Assembly: GCA_046351555.1 (NCBI GenBank)
Contig: JAXLYI010000049.1
Location: 1-64,000 of the forward strand
Length of the DNA: 64,000 nt
Source of the DNA: CAISKJ01 sp046351555
GTDB taxonomy: Bacteria; Myxococcota_A; Polyangia; Polyangiales; Ga0077539
Direction: 5' to 3'
This document shows positions 27,689-35,612 of this stretch, piece after piece. Position 1 is the first letter of the stretch. Every line of letters begins with the position of its first letter. The position numbers and the translations under genes were made by a program. The notes under the pieces are model-generated. The model ran no database searches, was not told where the DNA came from, and saw only the letters and a program-made list of their open reading frames with translations.

Positions 27689-29197
27689 CTACTCGTCCCA
27701 CATCGCGACGAAGGCCTCGTGCGCCCCCGTCGCGAGCGTCGCCGCCCCCAGCGGGACCGTGCCTCCGAAGGTCCCGCCGACGGCGATCGAGCCGCACGCG
27801 TCCGTGGCCACCGCGTAGGGCAGGAGGTCGAAGCCGGCGAAGTCGCGCGACCAGAGGGGATCGCCCGCGGCGGAGTAGGCCGCCACGAAACCGCTCCGCA
27901 CGGCGCTTCGGAGCGTCCTGCCCTCGACGATGAGCGACCCGCGCCAGCTCCCCGTGACGAGGACGTGGCCGGCCCGGTTCACCGCCACGCCGTGCGTGGA
28001 GGCGTCGGGGTTGGACGCGGCGTAGTTGACGTACGAGCGCACCCAGCGGGGCGTCCCGTCGGCGTCGACGGCCACGAGGAAGCCGCGCCCGGCCGTCAAG
28101 AGCGCGCCGGCGCGGAAGCCGCCCTGCGTCGCGCCGGTGACGTAGGCCGTCCCGTCGGGCCCGAGCGCGAGCCGCTCCGCGACGTCCTCCCCGGGCCCCC
28201 CGAGGGCGACCGCCCAGCGCGGTTCTCCCCGCGCGTCGAGCCGCGCGACGAACGCGTCGTAGGTACCGTGGCTCTCCATCCGCGTGCCGAGCTCCGCGCT
28301 CCCGGCGAAGACGCCCGCGACGACGATGTCGCCGGACGCGTCGACCTTCACGTCGCGCAGCGTGAGGGCCGCGCTCCCGAGCAGCGTCCGCACCCAGCGG
28401 GCCTCGCCGCGGGGGCCGTAGCGCGCGACGATGCCGCCGAAGCGCCCGTTGTTGTACGTGCGGCCGCCGAGCACCGCGTTCGCCTCGTAGTACCCCGCCA
28501 CGATGCCGTCGCCGTCGGGCGTGGCGGCGGCCGCGACGAAGCGGTTGTCGGGCGACGACCCCCGCGGCGCTGGCGGGCTGGTGATGGACAGCGAGAAGCG
28601 GTGGGCGCCGGACGCGTCGTACGCCGCGAAGAGGCCGCCGAGGAGGCTCCCCGCGCGGAGCGTCTCGCCGCCGACGTTGACCTGGTAGGCGAAGGTCCCG
28701 GCCGTCCAGAGCGTCGCGTCGGGGCCGAGGGATGCGGAGGTGAAGCCCGACGCGTCGCTGCCCGCCGCCGCGAAATCGCGGGCCCAGCGCGCCCCGCCGA
28801 AGCGGTCGTAGCGGGCGAGCACGGGCGCGCCGCGCGCGCTGCCGCGGAGGGCGCCGGTGCCGAGGTCGACGTCGCCGAAGGCGTTGCCCGCGACGTAGAG
28901 CTCGCCGCTCCGATCGAACGCGAGCGCCGCCGCCGACCCGCCCGTCCCGCGGAACGACCGGACCCAGCGGACCGTCGGCGCCGGCGCGCGGCACACGCCC
29001 GCCGCGCACACCTCCCCTTCGCCGCACGACACGCCGCACGCGCCGCAGTTGCGCGGGTCGCACGGGGAGCCCACGCAGGGCGCGTCGCCGGGCGCGTCGT
29101 CGCCCGCGTCATCGCCCGCGTCCCGGTCGACCGGGCCGACCACCTGGTAGCACCCGAGGCCGAGCACGACCGCGAGCGAGAGAGCCGCACACCGCAT
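27689..29197 (-). CDS. Beta-propeller-like lipoprotein with SBBP-type repeats
   Basis: The 502-residue protein has a lipoprotein signal ending LGLGC (Cys16), an Asp/Ala spacer, and a single Cys module (CDPRNCGACGVSCGEGEVC). Six to seven repeats of about 60 residues follow. They contain patterns such as DRSGELYVAGNAFGDVDLG, GPDATLWTAGTF and GPDGTAYVTGATQGGF, each followed by LARYD- or VARLD-like strands and a WVRS/WARDF strand. These are beta-propeller repeats seen in surface lipoproteins of myxobacteria. No catalytic motif is visible. It is probably last in the minus-strand group U-T-S with the HPF-like and AAC(3)-family genes, although 36 nt separate it from the latter. Confidence 0.8.
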   Translation of the reverse strand: MRCAALSLAVVLGLGCYQVVGPVDRDAGDDAGDDAPGDAPCVGSPCDPRNCGACGVSCGEGEVCAAGVCRAPAPTVRWVRSFRGTGGSAAALAFDRSGELYVAGNAFGDVDLGTGALRGSARGAPVLARYDRFGGARWARDFAAAGSDASGFTSASLGPDATLWTAGTFAYQVNVGGETLRAGSLLGGLFAAYDASGAHRFSLSITSPPAPRGSSPDNRFVAAAATPDGDGIVAGYYEANAVLGGRTYNNGRFGGIVARYGPRGEARWVRTLLGSAALTLRDVKVDASGDIVVAGVFAGSAELGTRMESHGTYDAFVARLDARGEPRWAVALGGPGEDVAERLALGPDGTAYVTGATQGGFRAGALLTAGRGFLVAVDADGTPRWVRSYVNYAASNPDASTHGVAVNRAGHVLVTGSWRGSLIVEGRTLRSAVRSGFVAAYSAAGDPLWSRDFAGFDLLPYAVATDACGSIAVGGTFGGTVPLGAATLATGAHEAFVAMWDE

Positions 29198-29233
29198 GGC
29201 GCGGTGATCGCACGGGCGGCGCAGTGCCCTCGC

Positions 29234-30094
29234 TTATTCGGCCTTAATCACCGCGTGCGGGGTCACCGGGAGGCCGCGGAGGTTCTCCTCCATCCAGCGC
29301 GCGGCGAAGTCGACCAGCGCGGCGGCGTCCATCAGGTGCGACTCCGCGTGGCCCACGCGCCCGCTGCGCCCGAGGCCCGCGTCGAGGAAGGCCCGCACGA
29401 TGAGTTCGAAGTAGTCCGTCCCCGCCCAGTCGACGATCCCGTCGCTGGAGTCGAGCTCTTCAATCGTCACCCATACGCGCTCGCCGCCGCGCATCACGGG
29501 CGCCTCGTAGCGGACGCGGCGCTTCTCGGGCAGGCGCGCGCGGTACTCCGCGAGGTGGACGAGCGTCGTGTGGGCGAGCGGGCACCCGACGAGGAGAACC
29601 TTGCCCCCCATCGCGACGAGCTTGTCGAGTGGCGACCCGGGGCCGAGCCCGTCCTGCAACGGGTGGTCGGCCATGAGCTCCGCGGCGCGCGCGCCGAGCG
29701 CCGCGAACGAGCCCTCCGGGTGCGCGCTGCGTACGGCGCCAGGGCGCGTGCGGAGGTACTCGGTGAGGATGCCCCACGCGCGGCACGCGCGCGTCGTCGC
29801 GGGGTCGAAGCCGGGGATGGTGTCGCGGTAGGCGGCCTGAACCTCCGGCGGCCACTCGGCGAGCGCGTAGGTGCCGTCCTCGGAGCCGACGTACTTCACC
29901 AGCGTCCCCGCGGAGCCCACCGCGTCGAGGAGCGCGTCGATCACCACGTCGGGGCCGCCCGCGACCCAGCCGATGGCCTTCACCGACTCATGGACCATCA
30001 GCGCGTCGCCGGGCGCCACGCCGAGCGCGCGGAGGTCGCGCGCGAGCTGGGGGCGGGTCACCACGCGGTCGAGGTCGATCACGGGGTCGCTCAT
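29234..30094 (-). CDS. AAC(3)-family N-acetyltransferase-like protein
   Basis: The 286-residue protein has the antibiotic_NAT fold of aminoglycoside 3-N-acetyltransferases. It shows GVAPGDALMVHESVKAIGWV, then SAHPEGSFAALG, a second block DHPLQDGLGPGSPLDKL and LLVGCPLAHTTLVHLAEY. The catalytic-type His and the Ser/Thr residues of these blocks are present. Family members acetylate aminoglycosides with acetyl-CoA, but many chromosomal homologues have other amines as substrates, so a resistance function should not be assumed. ATG 30094 is favoured over 30115 because the upstream ATG lies within the perfect palindrome GGGATATCCC, whose TATCCC would serve as promoter box. Confidence 0.85.
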   Translation of the reverse strand: MSDPVIDLDRVVTRPQLARDLRALGVAPGDALMVHESVKAIGWVAGGPDVVIDALLDAVGSAGTLVKYVGSEDGTYALAEWPPEVQAAYRDTIPGFDPATTRACRAWGILTEYLRTRPGAVRSAHPEGSFAALGARAAELMADHPLQDGLGPGSPLDKLVAMGGKVLLVGCPLAHTTLVHLAEYRARLPEKRRVRYEAPVMRGGERVWVTIEELDSSDGIVDWAGTDYFELIVRAFLDAGLGRSGRVGHAESHLMDAAALVDFAARWMEENLRGLPVTPHAVIKAE

Positions 30095-30146
30095 GGGCTC
30101 CGAGGGATATCCCAAGTGCGCGTCGGACGCACCGGCAGGGCGCGCG

Positions 30147-30521
30147 TCAGGCCACGGCGCGGGCGGGCTCGGGGAGCGGCCCCTCGAGCAGCAACGCGCA
30201 CTCGCTCCAGGCGCTGAGGAGCGCGCTCTCGAGCGCGACGTGGGGGCGCGCGGCGGCGCTCCGGGCGTGGACGCGCTGTTCGAAGCCGCGGTCGAGGGTG
30301 ACGCCCACGGCCACCTCCCACGCCTCGGCCGACCCGGGGCGCACCACCCGCGTGACGTGGACCCGCACCCGCTTCACGGGCTCGCCGAGCCGCGAGAACG
30401 CGCGGCGCGCATTGGCCGCCACGGACGCGTGGAGCGCGTTGCGGCTCGCGAGGTCGAGGCCCGTGAGGGTGAGCTCGATGTCGACCGGGAGGGTGGAGGA
30501 CGTGGCGGTTCGGTGGCGCAT
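30147..30521 (-). CDS. Small protein, possibly ribosome hibernation factor (HPF)-like
   Basis: The 124-residue product begins at ATG 30521. The central part VDIELTLTGLDLASRNALHA, followed by SVAANARRAFSRLGEPVKRV and VRVHVTRVV, has the beta-alpha-beta pattern of the HPF/RaiA N-terminal domain, in which the amphipathic helix binds the 30S decoding region. The second half (VALESALLSAWSECALLLE) ends in a helix and lacks the HPF C-terminal dimerisation domain. The match is by pattern only and the basic patches are modest. A frame open further upstream has no acceptable start context. It lies 52 nt upstream of the AAC(3)-like start. Confidence 0.5.
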   Translation of the reverse strand: MRHRTATSSTLPVDIELTLTGLDLASRNALHASVAANARRAFSRLGEPVKRVRVHVTRVVRPGSAEAWEVAVGVTLDRGFEQRVHARSAAARPHVALESALLSAWSECALLLEGPLPEPARAVA

Positions 30522-30710
30522 CGGGGGTGACGGAGCGCAGTGCAGCCGCGGTGCCAGCGCGGAATGCGAGGGTTTGCGTCGACTCACGGCGCCGAGGCCG
30601 TTGCAGTTCGCCACACGGGCGCGCAGGGTGCGGTGGAAGGCCCCACTCCCCGCTGCTGGAAACTGGCGCATCGCGGAGGGATGGGGGTTGTATCGGCGCG
30701 AGGAGATTCC

Positions 30711-31322
30711 ATGGCACGCGAGACGATCACGGTGAACGGCGAGGTCCCGGCCCGCCCGGGGCGCTTGTTCAAGGCCTGGCTGAGCGCGAAGGAGCACGCG
30801 GCGTTCACGGGGCAGGCGGCGGAGGTGGAGCCCCGTGCGGGCACGCGCCACGCGGCCTGGGGCGGCTACATCCACGGCTGGACGCTGTCGGTCGACGCCG
30901 ACGAGCGCCGCTTCGTCCAGGCCTGGCGCACCACCGACTTCGGCGCCGGCGACCCCGACTCCGTCGTGACCGTCACCGTCACCCGTTCGAAGGGCGGCGC
31001 GCGCGTCGAGATCGTCCACACCGACCTGCCCGAGGGCTCCGGGGGCCGCTACCAGAAGGGCTGGGAGGACTTCTACCTCGACCCGCTGCGGAAGTATTTC
31101 GCGGCGCTCGACGGCGCCGTCGAGGAGAAGCCCGAGGCGAAGAAGGCCGCGAAGAAGAAGGCGAAGAAGGCCGCGAAGGAGAAGGCCGCGCCCGACAAGG
31201 CGAAGAAGGCCGCGAAGAAGAAGGCCGCGAAGAAGAAGGCCGCGCCCGCCGAGGCCGACGAGGCCGCCGCGCCGCCCGCCGCGAAGAAGAAGGCCGCGAA
31301 GAAGAAGGCCGCCGAGGCCTAG
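30711..31322 (+). CDS. SRPBCC (AHSA1-like) domain protein with histone-H1-like Lys/Ala tail
   Basis: The 203-residue protein has an N-terminal SRPBCC/AHSA1-type domain: RPGRLFKAWLSAKEHAAFTG, then GGYIHGWTLSVDADERRFVQ, VTVTVTRSKGGARVEIVHTD and GWEDFYLDPLRKYFA. From about residue 133 it is a tail of ~70 residues made almost only of Lys and Ala with Glu, Asp and Pro (units such as KKAAKKKA). This is the composition of histone H1 C-termini and bacterial H1-like proteins, which bind DNA. Such a fusion suggests a ligand-binding domain tethered to the nucleoid. AGGAG precedes ATG 30711; TATCGG lies 14 nt upstream of it. The deacetylase gene begins 8 nt downstream. Confidence 0.8.
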   Translation: MARETITVNGEVPARPGRLFKAWLSAKEHAAFTGQAAEVEPRAGTRHAAWGGYIHGWTLSVDADERRFVQAWRTTDFGAGDPDSVVTVTVTRSKGGARVEIVHTDLPEGSGGRYQKGWEDFYLDPLRKYFAALDGAVEEKPEAKKAAKKKAKKAAKEKAAPDKAKKAAKKKAAKKKAAPAEADEAAAPPAAKKKAAKKKAAEA

Positions 31323-31330
31323 CGCGCCCG

Positions 31331-31987
31331 GTGCTCGTCGCGGTCGCCGGCGCCGTCGCGGGCCTCGCGCTCATGCGGGCGGCGATGTACCACCCCGCGT
31401 CGCCCGTGGGATCCCCCGTGCGGCGCATCCCGCCGGCGCGGGGCGTCGCGCTCACCTTCGACGACGGCCCCGACCCCGAATGGACGCCGCGCGTCCTCGA
31501 CGCACTCGAACACGCTGGCGTTCGTGCGAGCTTCTTCGTCCTCGGCGAGCGGGCCGAGCGCCACCCCGAGGTGGTCCGCGCGTGCGCCGCGGCGGGGCAC
31601 CGGGTGGAGGTCCACGGCTGGCGCCACCGCGCGGCGACGTGGCAACGCCCGCGCGACGTCGCCGCCGAGCTGGTGCGCTGCGTGGCGCTGCTCGCGTCGC
31701 TGACGGGCCGGCGGCCGCGCTGGTACCGGCCGCCCTACGGCGCGCGCCCCTGGGGGACGCGCTGCTTCCGCGACCAGGGCCTGCGGCTGGTGACGTGGTC
31801 GTGGTGGTGCCGCGACTGGGCCGGCGGCGCGCGCGAAGACGAACCCATCCGCGACGCGCGGGCAGGGGACGTCGCGCTCCTCCACGACGGGCCCACGGCC
31901 TCCCCTGCGGCGCGCGCGCGGACGCTCGAAGCGATCGCACGGCTCGCGGCGTCGGGCCTGGCGCTCGGCCCGCTCGACGACCCGTGA
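31331..31987 (+). CDS. Polysaccharide deacetylase (NodB/carbohydrate esterase 4 family)
   Basis: The 218-residue protein starts at GTG 31331 with an N-terminal membrane anchor or signal (LVAVAGAVAGLALM), then the NodB domain. Motif 1 is LTFDDGPDPEWT (catalytic base and metal Asp), motif 2 HGWRH (metal His pair), motif 3 RPPYGARPW and motif 5 LLHDG. All residues needed for a metal-dependent N-deacetylase are present. Substrates in the family are peptidoglycan, chitin-like oligomers or exopolysaccharide; the anchor places it outside the cytoplasm. It sits 8 nt after the SRPBCC/H1-tail gene, probably in one transcript. Confidence 0.9.
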   Translation: MLVAVAGAVAGLALMRAAMYHPASPVGSPVRRIPPARGVALTFDDGPDPEWTPRVLDALEHAGVRASFFVLGERAERHPEVVRACAAAGHRVEVHGWRHRAATWQRPRDVAAELVRCVALLASLTGRRPRWYRPPYGARPWGTRCFRDQGLRLVTWSWWCRDWAGGAREDEPIRDARAGDVALLHDGPTASPAARARTLEAIARLAASGLALGPLDDP

Positions 31988-32058
31988 CGGATCGGCCCCG
32001 CGCCGGCCACTCCCCGCGCAGGCAGATGGCGTGTGCCATCATCACCCGGGAGTCGCCT

Positions 32059-33552
32059 ATGCGCCGCGCTTCGCTTTGCCTTCCGGCCGTGCTCGCGTTC
32101 GCCGCCCTGGCGGCGGGTTGCGCGGAGCTCACCAACAGCGCGTCCCCCGACGCGTCGCCCGGCGCGGACGCCTCCCCGAAGGTCGAGGCGCCGCCTGACG
32201 CCGAGGCGCCCCCGGCCGACGCCGAGCCGCGCCGCCCCTCGGCCGACGCGTCCCGCGACGTCGCCGCCGACCGCGCGGGCGACGCCGCAACCGCGTGGCC
32301 CCCGTGCGTGCTCGACTCGCCGAACTGCTACGCGATTCGCATCGCCGCCGCCACGCTCGCCCGCGACCGTGACGACTTCGTGCTCTCGGCCGTGATCGAG
32401 TCGCGGCGCGTGTCCTACGACCGCCTGCGCGTCGAGGCGCTCGACGCCTGGGGCGCGGTGGCCGCGGAGGCGAACCTCTGGATCAACAGCAGCGTGCCGT
32501 CGACGCTGCGGTTCTACCTCCCGGGCGCGGGCGCTTCCGCGCGCGCACGGCTCACCATCTCGGGCAACGGGCAGCTCGTGGGCAGCCGCGTCTCGGGCTC
32601 GACCGAGGTCGCCATCACGGAGCTGCCCGTGGTCGGGGCGGGCGCCCCGTGTGACGGTGCGCGCCTGCGCGACACGTGCCCCGACGGGTCCTGGTGCGGC
32701 CTCGTCGACGAGTTCGGCGCGGCGGCGTGCCTCCCCGAAGCGGCGCCCACCATCGAGGGCCTGACGGTTCGAACGGACCCGGCCCGCGCCGCGGTCTTCG
32801 CGACGTGGCGCATCGGGCGCCCGCCCCTCCAATACGGCTACGTGCTCCGCGCCCTCGACGCGCCCGCCTCCGAGGAGCGCGTGCTCGGCTACAGCCCCGA
32901 CGGGGTCTACACCACCGCCGGCTGGTCGGTGCCCGTCGGCGCCCGCGTCGGCGTCCGCGCGCGCTTCTACGTCCCCGCCACGCTGCCCGAGCGCCGTCGG
33001 CTCGTCGAGGGGCCCGAGGCCGTGGTCACCGCGGGCGGCCCCGAGGAGGCGCCCGCGGGGGCCTCGTGCGACCGCGTCAACCAGGTGGTCCGCTGCGCGC
33101 GCGAGGTCCCCTGCCTGCCGCTGCGCAACCCGGGGCTGGCGGCGGCGTGCACGCCCACTGCCCTCGAGTGCCCGGCGGGGTGGGCGGTCGACGAGCTCGC
33201 CGCGGCGCCGGGCGTGGTCGTCGCGGAGGCGGTCGCGTCCGCGGGCCTGCGCACGTCGGGGTGTCAAGCCACCGACGCGCCCGCGCGGCTCTACCGCTTC
33301 ACCGCCCCGACCGCTGGGACGTGGCGCTTCCGCGCGCGGCTGAGCGCGCCCGACGTGGTCAACGTCCAGGTGCGGCGCTGGTGCTCGCTGTGGTGGGACG
33401 GAGCGACGTGCGGCGCGCCGAGCGGGTACCGCACGATGGACTCGGTCGTCCGCGTCGAGCTACGCGCGGGCGAGCGCGTCACCGTGGGGGTCTTCGGCGA
33501 CCACGACGCGCGGGGCCTGCCGGGCTACGTGCTCGACGTCGCCCCGTTGTGA
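32059..33552 (+). CDS. Secreted Cys-containing lipoprotein, unknown function
   Basis: The 497-residue protein has a lipoprotein signal ending LAAGC (Cys21) and an Asp/Ala/Pro spacer (about 22-80). The mature part is beta-rich with about 16 scattered cysteines. Beta-sandwich-like stretches are seen at IEGLTVRTDPARAAVFATWR (fibronectin-III-like) and in the last ~110 residues (RLYRFTAPTAGTWRFRARLS, RVELRAGERVTVGVFG), which resemble pre-peptidase C-terminal domains. No catalytic motif is seen. GGGAG 6 nt before ATG 32059 supports the start. It is followed by two more lipoproteins on the same strand. Confidence 0.75.
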   Translation: MRRASLCLPAVLAFAALAAGCAELTNSASPDASPGADASPKVEAPPDAEAPPADAEPRRPSADASRDVAADRAGDAATAWPPCVLDSPNCYAIRIAAATLARDRDDFVLSAVIESRRVSYDRLRVEALDAWGAVAAEANLWINSSVPSTLRFYLPGAGASARARLTISGNGQLVGSRVSGSTEVAITELPVVGAGAPCDGARLRDTCPDGSWCGLVDEFGAAACLPEAAPTIEGLTVRTDPARAAVFATWRIGRPPLQYGYVLRALDAPASEERVLGYSPDGVYTTAGWSVPVGARVGVRARFYVPATLPERRRLVEGPEAVVTAGGPEEAPAGASCDRVNQVVRCAREVPCLPLRNPGLAAACTPTALECPAGWAVDELAAAPGVVVAEAVASAGLRTSGCQATDAPARLYRFTAPTAGTWRFRARLSAPDVVNVQVRRWCSLWWDGATCGAPSGYRTMDSVVRVELRAGERVTVGVFGDHDARGLPGYVLDVAPL

Positions 33553-33616
33553 CCTCGGCGCGGGTGGACGCGCGCTGGATGTTTTCCGCGAGGCGCGATA
33601 GACGCACCGCGCCGTG

Positions 33617-35560
33617 ATGAACCGCGCCCCCTTCCACGCCCTCACCCTGCTCGCGCTCGCCGCGGGCTGCGCCGACCCCGCGCCCGACCCGACGCCGCCG
33701 GACGACGTCCCGATGGAGAGCGCAACGCCGGCCGACGCCCCGCCTGACGCGGTGACCGACGACGCGCCTGACGCGGCCGACGCGTCGTCTCCCGATGCGA
33801 CGACCAACGACGCGTCGTCCGATGCGGCCCCCGACGCGGCGCCCGACGTCGCCGCCGACAGCGCGCCCGACGTCACCGCCGACGGCGCTTCCGACGCGAT
33901 GTCAGATGTCGCGCCCGATGTCGCCAACGACGCACCGACGACCGACGCCGCGCCCGATGTCGCCAGCGACGCTCCGACGGCTGATGCCGCGCGTGACGCC
34001 ACGCTCGACGCTTCGCTGGACGCCGCACTCGACGCATCGTCCGACGCCGCGCTCGACGCATCGTCCGACGCCCCGCTCGATGTCGCGCTCGACGCGCGGC
34101 CCGACGTCGCACCCGACGTCGCCACCGACGCTGCACCCGACGTCGCGCCCGACGTCGCCACCGACGCGCCCGCGGGCGACGGCGGTGTGGCCGGTGGCTT
34201 CAGCACCACCGCGGCCGGCTGGGTCGTCCCGCCGAACGGCCTCTCCGACGGCTTCTACGCGACGGCGCTCGCCAACGGGACCCGCTGGTGGACGCTCGTC
34301 GACATGAACGGCGACGGCCGCCCCGACCTCGTGCAGACCGGCGACCCCGCGCGCACCGGCGGCTACGTCTTCGGCGCCGGGACCGCGACGCCGACGTGGC
34401 GTGTGTTCCTCAACACGGGCACGGGCTTCTCCACCGCGGCCGTCGCGTGGACGCTCCCCGACATCGGCCTCAGCGACGGCCCCTACGTCGCCGACATCGC
34501 CAACGGAACCCGCTGGTGGAGCACCTTCGACATCGACGGCGACCGGCGACCCGACCTCGTGCAGACCGGCGACCCGACGCGCACCGGCGGCTACGTCTTC
34601 GGCGCAGGAACCGCCACGCCGACGTGGCGCGTCTTCCGCAACACGGGCACCGGCTTCGCGACGACGGCCGTGGCGTGGACGCTCCCGAACATCGGGTTGA
34701 GCGACGGCCCCTACACCGCCAACATCGCCAACGGCTCCCGCTGGTGGAGCACGATGGACATGGACGGCGACGGCCGCCCCGACCTCGTGCAGACCGGCGA
34801 CCCCGCGCGCACCGGCGGCTACGTCTTCGGCGCAGGAACCGCCACGCCGACGTGGCGCGTCTTCCGCAACACCGGCACTGGCTTCGCGGCCACCGCCACC
34901 GCCTGGGCGCTCCCGAACATCGGGCTCAGCGACGGGCCCTACACGGCCAACATCGCGGAGGGCGTTCGCTGGTGGAGCACGATGGACCTCGACGGCGACG
35001 GCCGCCCCGACTTCGTTCAGACCGGCGACCCCGCGCGCACCGGCGGCTACGTCTTCGGCGCCGGGACCGCCACCCCGACGTGGCGCGTGTACGTGAACAG
35101 CGGCGCCGGCTTCGCGACCACCGCGACCGCCTGGGCGCTCCCGAACGTCGGGCTCAGCGACGGCCCCTACACCGCCAACATCGCCAACGGAACGCGCTGG
35201 TGGAGCACGCTCGACATGGACGGCGACCGGCGCCCCGAGCTCGTTCAGACCGGCGACCCCGCGCGCACCGGCGGATACGTCTTCGGCGCCGGAACCGCGA
35301 CGCCGACGTGGCGCGTGTTCGCCAACACCGGCGCGGGCTTCGCGACGGCTGCGTCGTCGTGGGCGCTGCCCGACGTCGGCCTGAGCGACGGGCCCTACAC
35401 CGCCAGCATCGCCAACGGGACGCGCTGGTGGGCGACGCTCGACCTCAACGGCGACCGGCGCGCCGACCTCGTTCAGACCGGCGACCCGACGCGCACCGGC
35501 GGCTACGTCTTCGGCGCCGGAACCGCGGTGAACACGTGGCGCGTGTTCGTGGGCCGGTAG
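33617..35560 (+). CDS. Lipoprotein with long Asp/Ala linker and six identical-type FG-GAP-like repeats
   Basis: The 647-residue protein has a signal ending LAAGC (Cys19). About 165 residues composed almost only of Asp, Ala, Pro, Ser, Val and Thr (xDA units) follow. Then come six tandem 76-residue repeats to the C-terminus. Each repeat has SDGPYTANIANGTRWW, a Ca-binding-like loop DMDGDGRPDLVQTGD, and RTGGYVFGAGTATPTWRVF. They look like FG-GAP/VCBS propeller blades and could close into one six- or seven-bladed propeller. The linker would hold it away from the outer membrane. The start is ATG 33617 (GTG 33614 is directly before it). TAGACG lies about 10 nt upstream. Ligand unknown. Confidence 0.82.
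   Translation: MNRAPFHALTLLALAAGCADPAPDPTPPDDVPMESATPADAPPDAVTDDAPDAADASSPDATTNDASSDAAPDAAPDVAADSAPDVTADGASDAMSDVAPDVANDAPTTDAAPDVASDAPTADAARDATLDASLDAALDASSDAALDASSDAPLDVALDARPDVAPDVATDAAPDVAPDVATDAPAGDGGVAGGFSTTAAGWVVPPNGLSDGFYATALANGTRWWTLVDMNGDGRPDLVQTGDPARTGGYVFGAGTATPTWRVFLNTGTGFSTAAVAWTLPDIGLSDGPYVADIANGTRWWSTFDIDGDRRPDLVQTGDPTRTGGYVFGAGTATPTWRVFRNTGTGFATTAVAWTLPNIGLSDGPYTANIANGSRWWSTMDMDGDGRPDLVQTGDPARTGGYVFGAGTATPTWRVFRNTGTGFAATATAWALPNIGLSDGPYTANIAEGVRWWSTMDLDGDGRPDFVQTGDPARTGGYVFGAGTATPTWRVYVNSGAGFATTATAWALPNVGLSDGPYTANIANGTRWWSTLDMDGDRRPELVQTGDPARTGGYVFGAGTATPTWRVFANTGAGFATAASSWALPDVGLSDGPYTASIANGTRWWATLDLNGDRRADLVQTGDPTRTGGYVFGAGTAVNTWRVFVGR
34202..35557 (+). repeat. Six tandem 228-bp coding repeats
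   Basis: Units begin at 34202, 34430, 34658, 34886, 35114 and 35342, a strict 228-bp period (76 codons). The last unit is shortened to 72 codons. Neighbouring units are nearly identical over long stretches at DNA level, which implies recent duplication or ongoing gene conversion. Confidence 0.92.
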
Positions 35561-35597
35561 CGAGAGGAACGGGCGTCGGCCGCCGCCGCGCGTGGTG

Positions 35598-35603
35598 TAG
35601 GAT
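35598..35603 (+). promoter_or_regulatory. TANNNT box 9 nt from the ATG
   Basis: TAGGAT (35598-35603) precedes ATG 35613 by 9 nt, predicting a leader of 0-3 nt. No convincing -35 is present. The preceding gene ends at 35560, so the promoter must lie in this 52-nt gap. Confidence 0.45.
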
Positions 35604-35612
35604 CGCGCGCAG

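Noticed and set aside
29234..30094. Acquired aminoglycoside resistance cassette
   Set aside because: Base composition matches the surroundings and no mobile element or integron site is near; it is more likely a chromosomal family member of unknown substrate.
32760..32780. tRNA-like T-loop sequence (ggttcgaa)
   Set aside because: It lies in the coding frame of a lipoprotein and no acceptor or anticodon stems can be folded around it. Similar gttcga strings elsewhere are also coding.
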